44,642 bases of DNA from Parvularia atlantis (taxonomy: Eukaryota; Opisthokonta; Rotosphaerida), in the NCBI GenBank assembly GCA_943704415.1, contig CALSCO010002515.1:1-44642 (forward strand), written 5' to 3'. This document shows positions 41,944 through 44,642 of this stretch, piece after piece. Position 1 is the first letter of the stretch; each line of letters begins with the position of its first letter. The notes beneath the pieces are model-generated. The model was not told the DNA's origin, did not search any database, and saw only the letters and a program-made list of their open reading frames with translations. Position numbers and translations under genes: made by a program.

Positions 41944-44618
41944 ATGGCTGCTGCACCTTCCGCGCCGCCCATGGAGCCCGCGCCGCTCGCCGTCCCGCTT
42001 CGCCCGCCCTGCCCGCTCGTGACGGGCCGCGCGACGGACGGCGTGCGGCGCCAGCTGCGCCTCGAACGCCTCGCGTACGACGTCGAGGTGCACATGTCGA
42101 CCGCGTTTGTGACGGTCGCGGGCGCCTTTGTCCACTCCGCCCACGGCGAGGTGCGCGAGCCGCGCGGCAGGGGGGCGACTGCCGACGCCGACGTCGCGCT
42201 GCCGCAGACGGTGCAGGGCGTGCTCGAGGTGCCGATGAACCAGCACTGCACGGCCACGGCGTGCGAGCTCACAGTGGGCGCGCGCCGGTTCGCGACGGCC
42301 ATCGTCCCACGCGACGAGATCCCGCGCCGGCTCGAGACGGTGCGCCTTGCCGTGCTGCTGACGACGCGGACGATGACGGATGTCGTGGGACGGCAGGCCG
42401 GCAACTACGAGCGCTACAACCCGGACGCGTTCGTGCTGCCGTTTGGCGAGATCGCGCCAGGCGACACCGTCACGTTCACGTTCACGTACTTCCAGTTCCT
42501 CCAGTTTGAGCTGGGCTCGTACGTGCTGCGCCTGGCCACGACCGTGCCGCCCGAGAGCATGCCGATCAAGGCCGATCTCAAGGTGTGTCGTCGTGGTGTG
42601 GGGTGCCGATCTCGCTCACGCGCACGCCACGCAGGACATCGTGCGGCTGCACGTCGTCATCAACAGCGGCACGACGTTCGCCTCATGGGGCTCGGCGTCG
42701 CACAGGGTCCGTTGCCCACGCGTGCGCGCCTCACGTGCAAGCGCTGATCGCGCGGCCCCGCGCCCGCAGCTCGTCGTTGTCGCGCAGGAGCAGACGCGCA
42801 TCGAGCTCGAGTACGACCACGAGATCAACTGGGTCAACAAGGACTTTGACCTCAGCTACAAGTGCGCCTCGCTTTTCCCTCGCACAGCGCGGCGCGCGCT
42901 CACACAGCGGCGCAGGCTCTGGCACAACGAGATCCTCTGCACCGTGCTCAACCAGCCGCCCTCGCCGCCCGACTACGGCACAAACTACGCCGAGGAGCAG
43001 CGGTGCGCGCGCCTGCCCCACTGCGCAGCAGCGCTGGGGTCCCTGACGAGCCGCGCAGGGGCAACTTTTCCGTCTTCATCACGCCGCCCGAGATTAACGC
43101 GACCACCACGTTCGGGCGCAAGGTACGTCGCTCGCTCGCGTCCGCACACTTGCCCTACGCCTGACGCGCGCGCGCGCCGCGCAGGTCGTGTTTGTGATGG
43201 ACAAGTCGGGCTCAATGACGGGCGACCCGATCATCGGCGCACGCAACGCGCTCTCGTACGGCATCAACAGCCTCAACGCCAACGACATGTTCACGGTCAT
43301 CTGCTTCAGCGAGCACCAGTACTACTTTGCGCAGGAGCTCGTGCAGGTGCGGTGCGGCCGCCTGCACGCCGGCGATCTGACCGTGCGGCACGCCAGGCCA
43401 CGGAGGAGCAGCGCGTCGCGGCCGTGCAGTGGGTGCAGCAGATCCAGGCGGGCGGCTTGACCGACATCCTGACGCCGCTGCGCGCTGCCGTCAATATCAT
43501 CACGCAGGTGTGCGGACCGACCATGTGGCACCCGACGTACCCTGACCGTGGCACGCTCAGCCGCCGGCCGTGCCCGACGAGCGCGTGCTGGTGCCGTTTG
43601 TCTTCCTGATCACGGATGGCGCGGTCGACAACGAACAGGTGCGCGCGCCTACCACGCCTCTGTGCGCGCGAACGCTGTTGCTGATGCCGCCACCCCCAGG
43701 ACATCTGCTTGTTTGTGCGCAATCTCAAGAGCCCCGTGCGCGTCAACACGTTCGGCATCGGCTCGTACTGCAACCACATCTTCCTCAAGGTGCGCCGGCC
43801 GCCGGTGCACTGACGCCGTGCTCAGGCGCGCGCACGCACAGATGCTCGCGTACAGCGGCAAGGGCTACATGGAGGTCGCGTACAAGTCGGACGACGTCTT
43901 TGACCAGATGGTCCGCCTGATCAACATGTCGTCCGCGCCCGTCCTGACGGGTGCGCGCGAGCGCTTCGCCTCATTCCTTGCTCACGCCGCCAGCGTAGAC
44001 GTCCGGGTAGGAATCTCGCGCTTGGCGCGCAACGTCGAGCTGTACCCGTACCCGATCCCGGACCTGTTTGCGGGTGCCCCCCTGGTGTGTCGCGCGCGCG
44101 GGCGGACCCACTGCCAAGCTGATGCGGCGGTGGTGGCGGCGCGCAGGTTCTCTCCGGCACATACGCGGGCGACTTCCCGGCCACGCTTACCGTCGTGGGA
44201 AAGCTGCCGACGGGCGAGCTCTGGGAGCGCGAAGTGCCCGTGGCGCCCGCCGGCAGCATCCCGCTCAACAAGATCTTTGTCCGGCAACGTCTCGACATCC
44301 TGACCGCGCAGGCACGCGCGAGCGCGTCGTGCGTGTGCACCCGTGTGCCTCTGACGCGTCGCCACAGGCGTGGCTCACCAACTCGTCGAGGATCAAGGAG
44401 CAGGCGGTCGAGCTCTCGATCAAGGAGTCGATGCCGTGCGCGCACACGGTCATGGTCGCGTACGAGGGTGTGTGCAAACCCGCGCGCCTCGCACCTGCGT
44501 CACTTTGCTCACGCGCCGCCCTGTACTCGCAGCCAAGCCCGGGCAGAGCGTCGATTTGGCGCGGGTCCGGCGTCGGCGGGTGCGGCGCCCGCTCGTGCTG
44601 CTGCTGCTGGCTGGCTGA
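41944..44618 (+). CDS. VIT-VWA domain protein (ITIH/VWA5A-like)
   Basis: About ten exons from ATG 41944 to TGA 44616-44618. The N-terminal VIT domain includes RLERLAYDVEVHMSTAFVTV, EVPMNQHCTATACELTVGAR and LPFGEIAPGDTVTFTFTYFQ. The VWA domain begins GRKVVFVMDKSGSMTGDPI; DKSGSM (43200-43217), the GGLTDI Thr and ITDGAVDN Asp make a complete MIDAS metal site. RVNTFGIGSYCNH and KGYMEVAYKSDDVFDQMVRL complete the fold, followed by the beta-rich C-terminal region (LSGTYAGDFPATLTVVGKLP). There is no signal peptide, so it resembles the intracellular VWA5A/PARP4-type VIT-VWA proteins more than secreted inter-alpha-trypsin inhibitors. The last exon ends with a short Arg/Leu tail near the window edge and is less certain. 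Confidence 0.82.
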
Positions 44619-44642
44619 GTTGGCGTTCCTTTTTTTTTTGGG
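44619..44642. other. Window end with T homopolymer
   Basis: The last bases hold a run of T followed by GGG. Like the GA run at the other end, this is where an assembly could stop. Confidence 0.5.

Overview
This looks like a gene-dense stretch of nuclear DNA from a unicellular eukaryote with very GC-rich DNA. Nearly every gene is split by short introns, mostly about 45-75 nt, that usually begin GTGCG and end in CAG, often with a CTGAC or CTCAC branch-like motif near the 3' end. The gene set is eukaryotic: ubiquitin E2, CSL, SMARCAD1, ALG6, DCP1, Abraxas, PPAN, ZNHIT3 and WRAP53. A CSL (RBP-J) transcription factor together with an EGF-TM-kinase-SH3 receptor suggests an opisthokont or a close relative (unicellular holozoan, fungal-side protist or apusomonad-like). 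That placement is inference; no rRNA or other marker is present. Coordinates of split genes are start codon to stop codon, introns included. Exon borders were placed by eye from GT(GC)-AG sites, reading frame and remembered family sequences.

Layout. 1-5566: a (GA)n microsatellite and short repeats, then a PD-(D/E)XK nuclease (+) and a receptor-like kinase with EGF repeats and a C-terminal SH3 domain (+). 5690-10671: an unrecognised protein rich in CDK-type TPxR sites (-), a UBE2E-like E2 (+) and an ATF4/GCN4-like bZIP factor (+). 10726-14188: TMEM234-like (-), WRAP53/TCAB1 (+), candidate securin (-), ZNHIT3 (+). 14238-19452: CSL (-), GLI/ZIC-type zinc-finger protein (-), small C2H2 protein (+). 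19449-24403: PPAN/SSF1 (-), LIM protein (-), PGS1 (+). 24464-27213: an unresolved P-loop locus with tandem repeats (-) and an orphan polytopic membrane protein (+). 27254-33714: SMARCAD1/Fun30 (-), a small helical protein (+), SDF2 (-), and an XPA-C-like gene (+) whose middle 180 bp reads on the opposite strand. 33744-38728: CENP-Q-like (-), ALG6 (-), a small four-helix membrane protein (-), an acidic protein (-). 38881-44618: DCP1, an Abraxas-like MPN protein and a VIT-VWA protein (all +).

The genes do not form operons. They cover housekeeping (ER N-glycosylation, cardiolipin pathway, ribosome biogenesis, mRNA decapping) and a notable share of chromosome, cell-cycle and repair roles (candidate securin, CENP-Q-like, SMARCAD1, WRAP53, Abraxas, XPA-like, TPxR protein). 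The spacing is striking: head-to-head start codons 13-54 bp apart, tail-to-tail stops 19-60 bp apart, and one convergent pair whose stop codons overlap. Two places look like assembly damage or recent rearrangement: an 18-base C run that cuts two genes, and the 180-bp inversion. I saw no retroviral, Polinton or other virus-like element, no CRISPR array and no convincing tRNA or rRNA.
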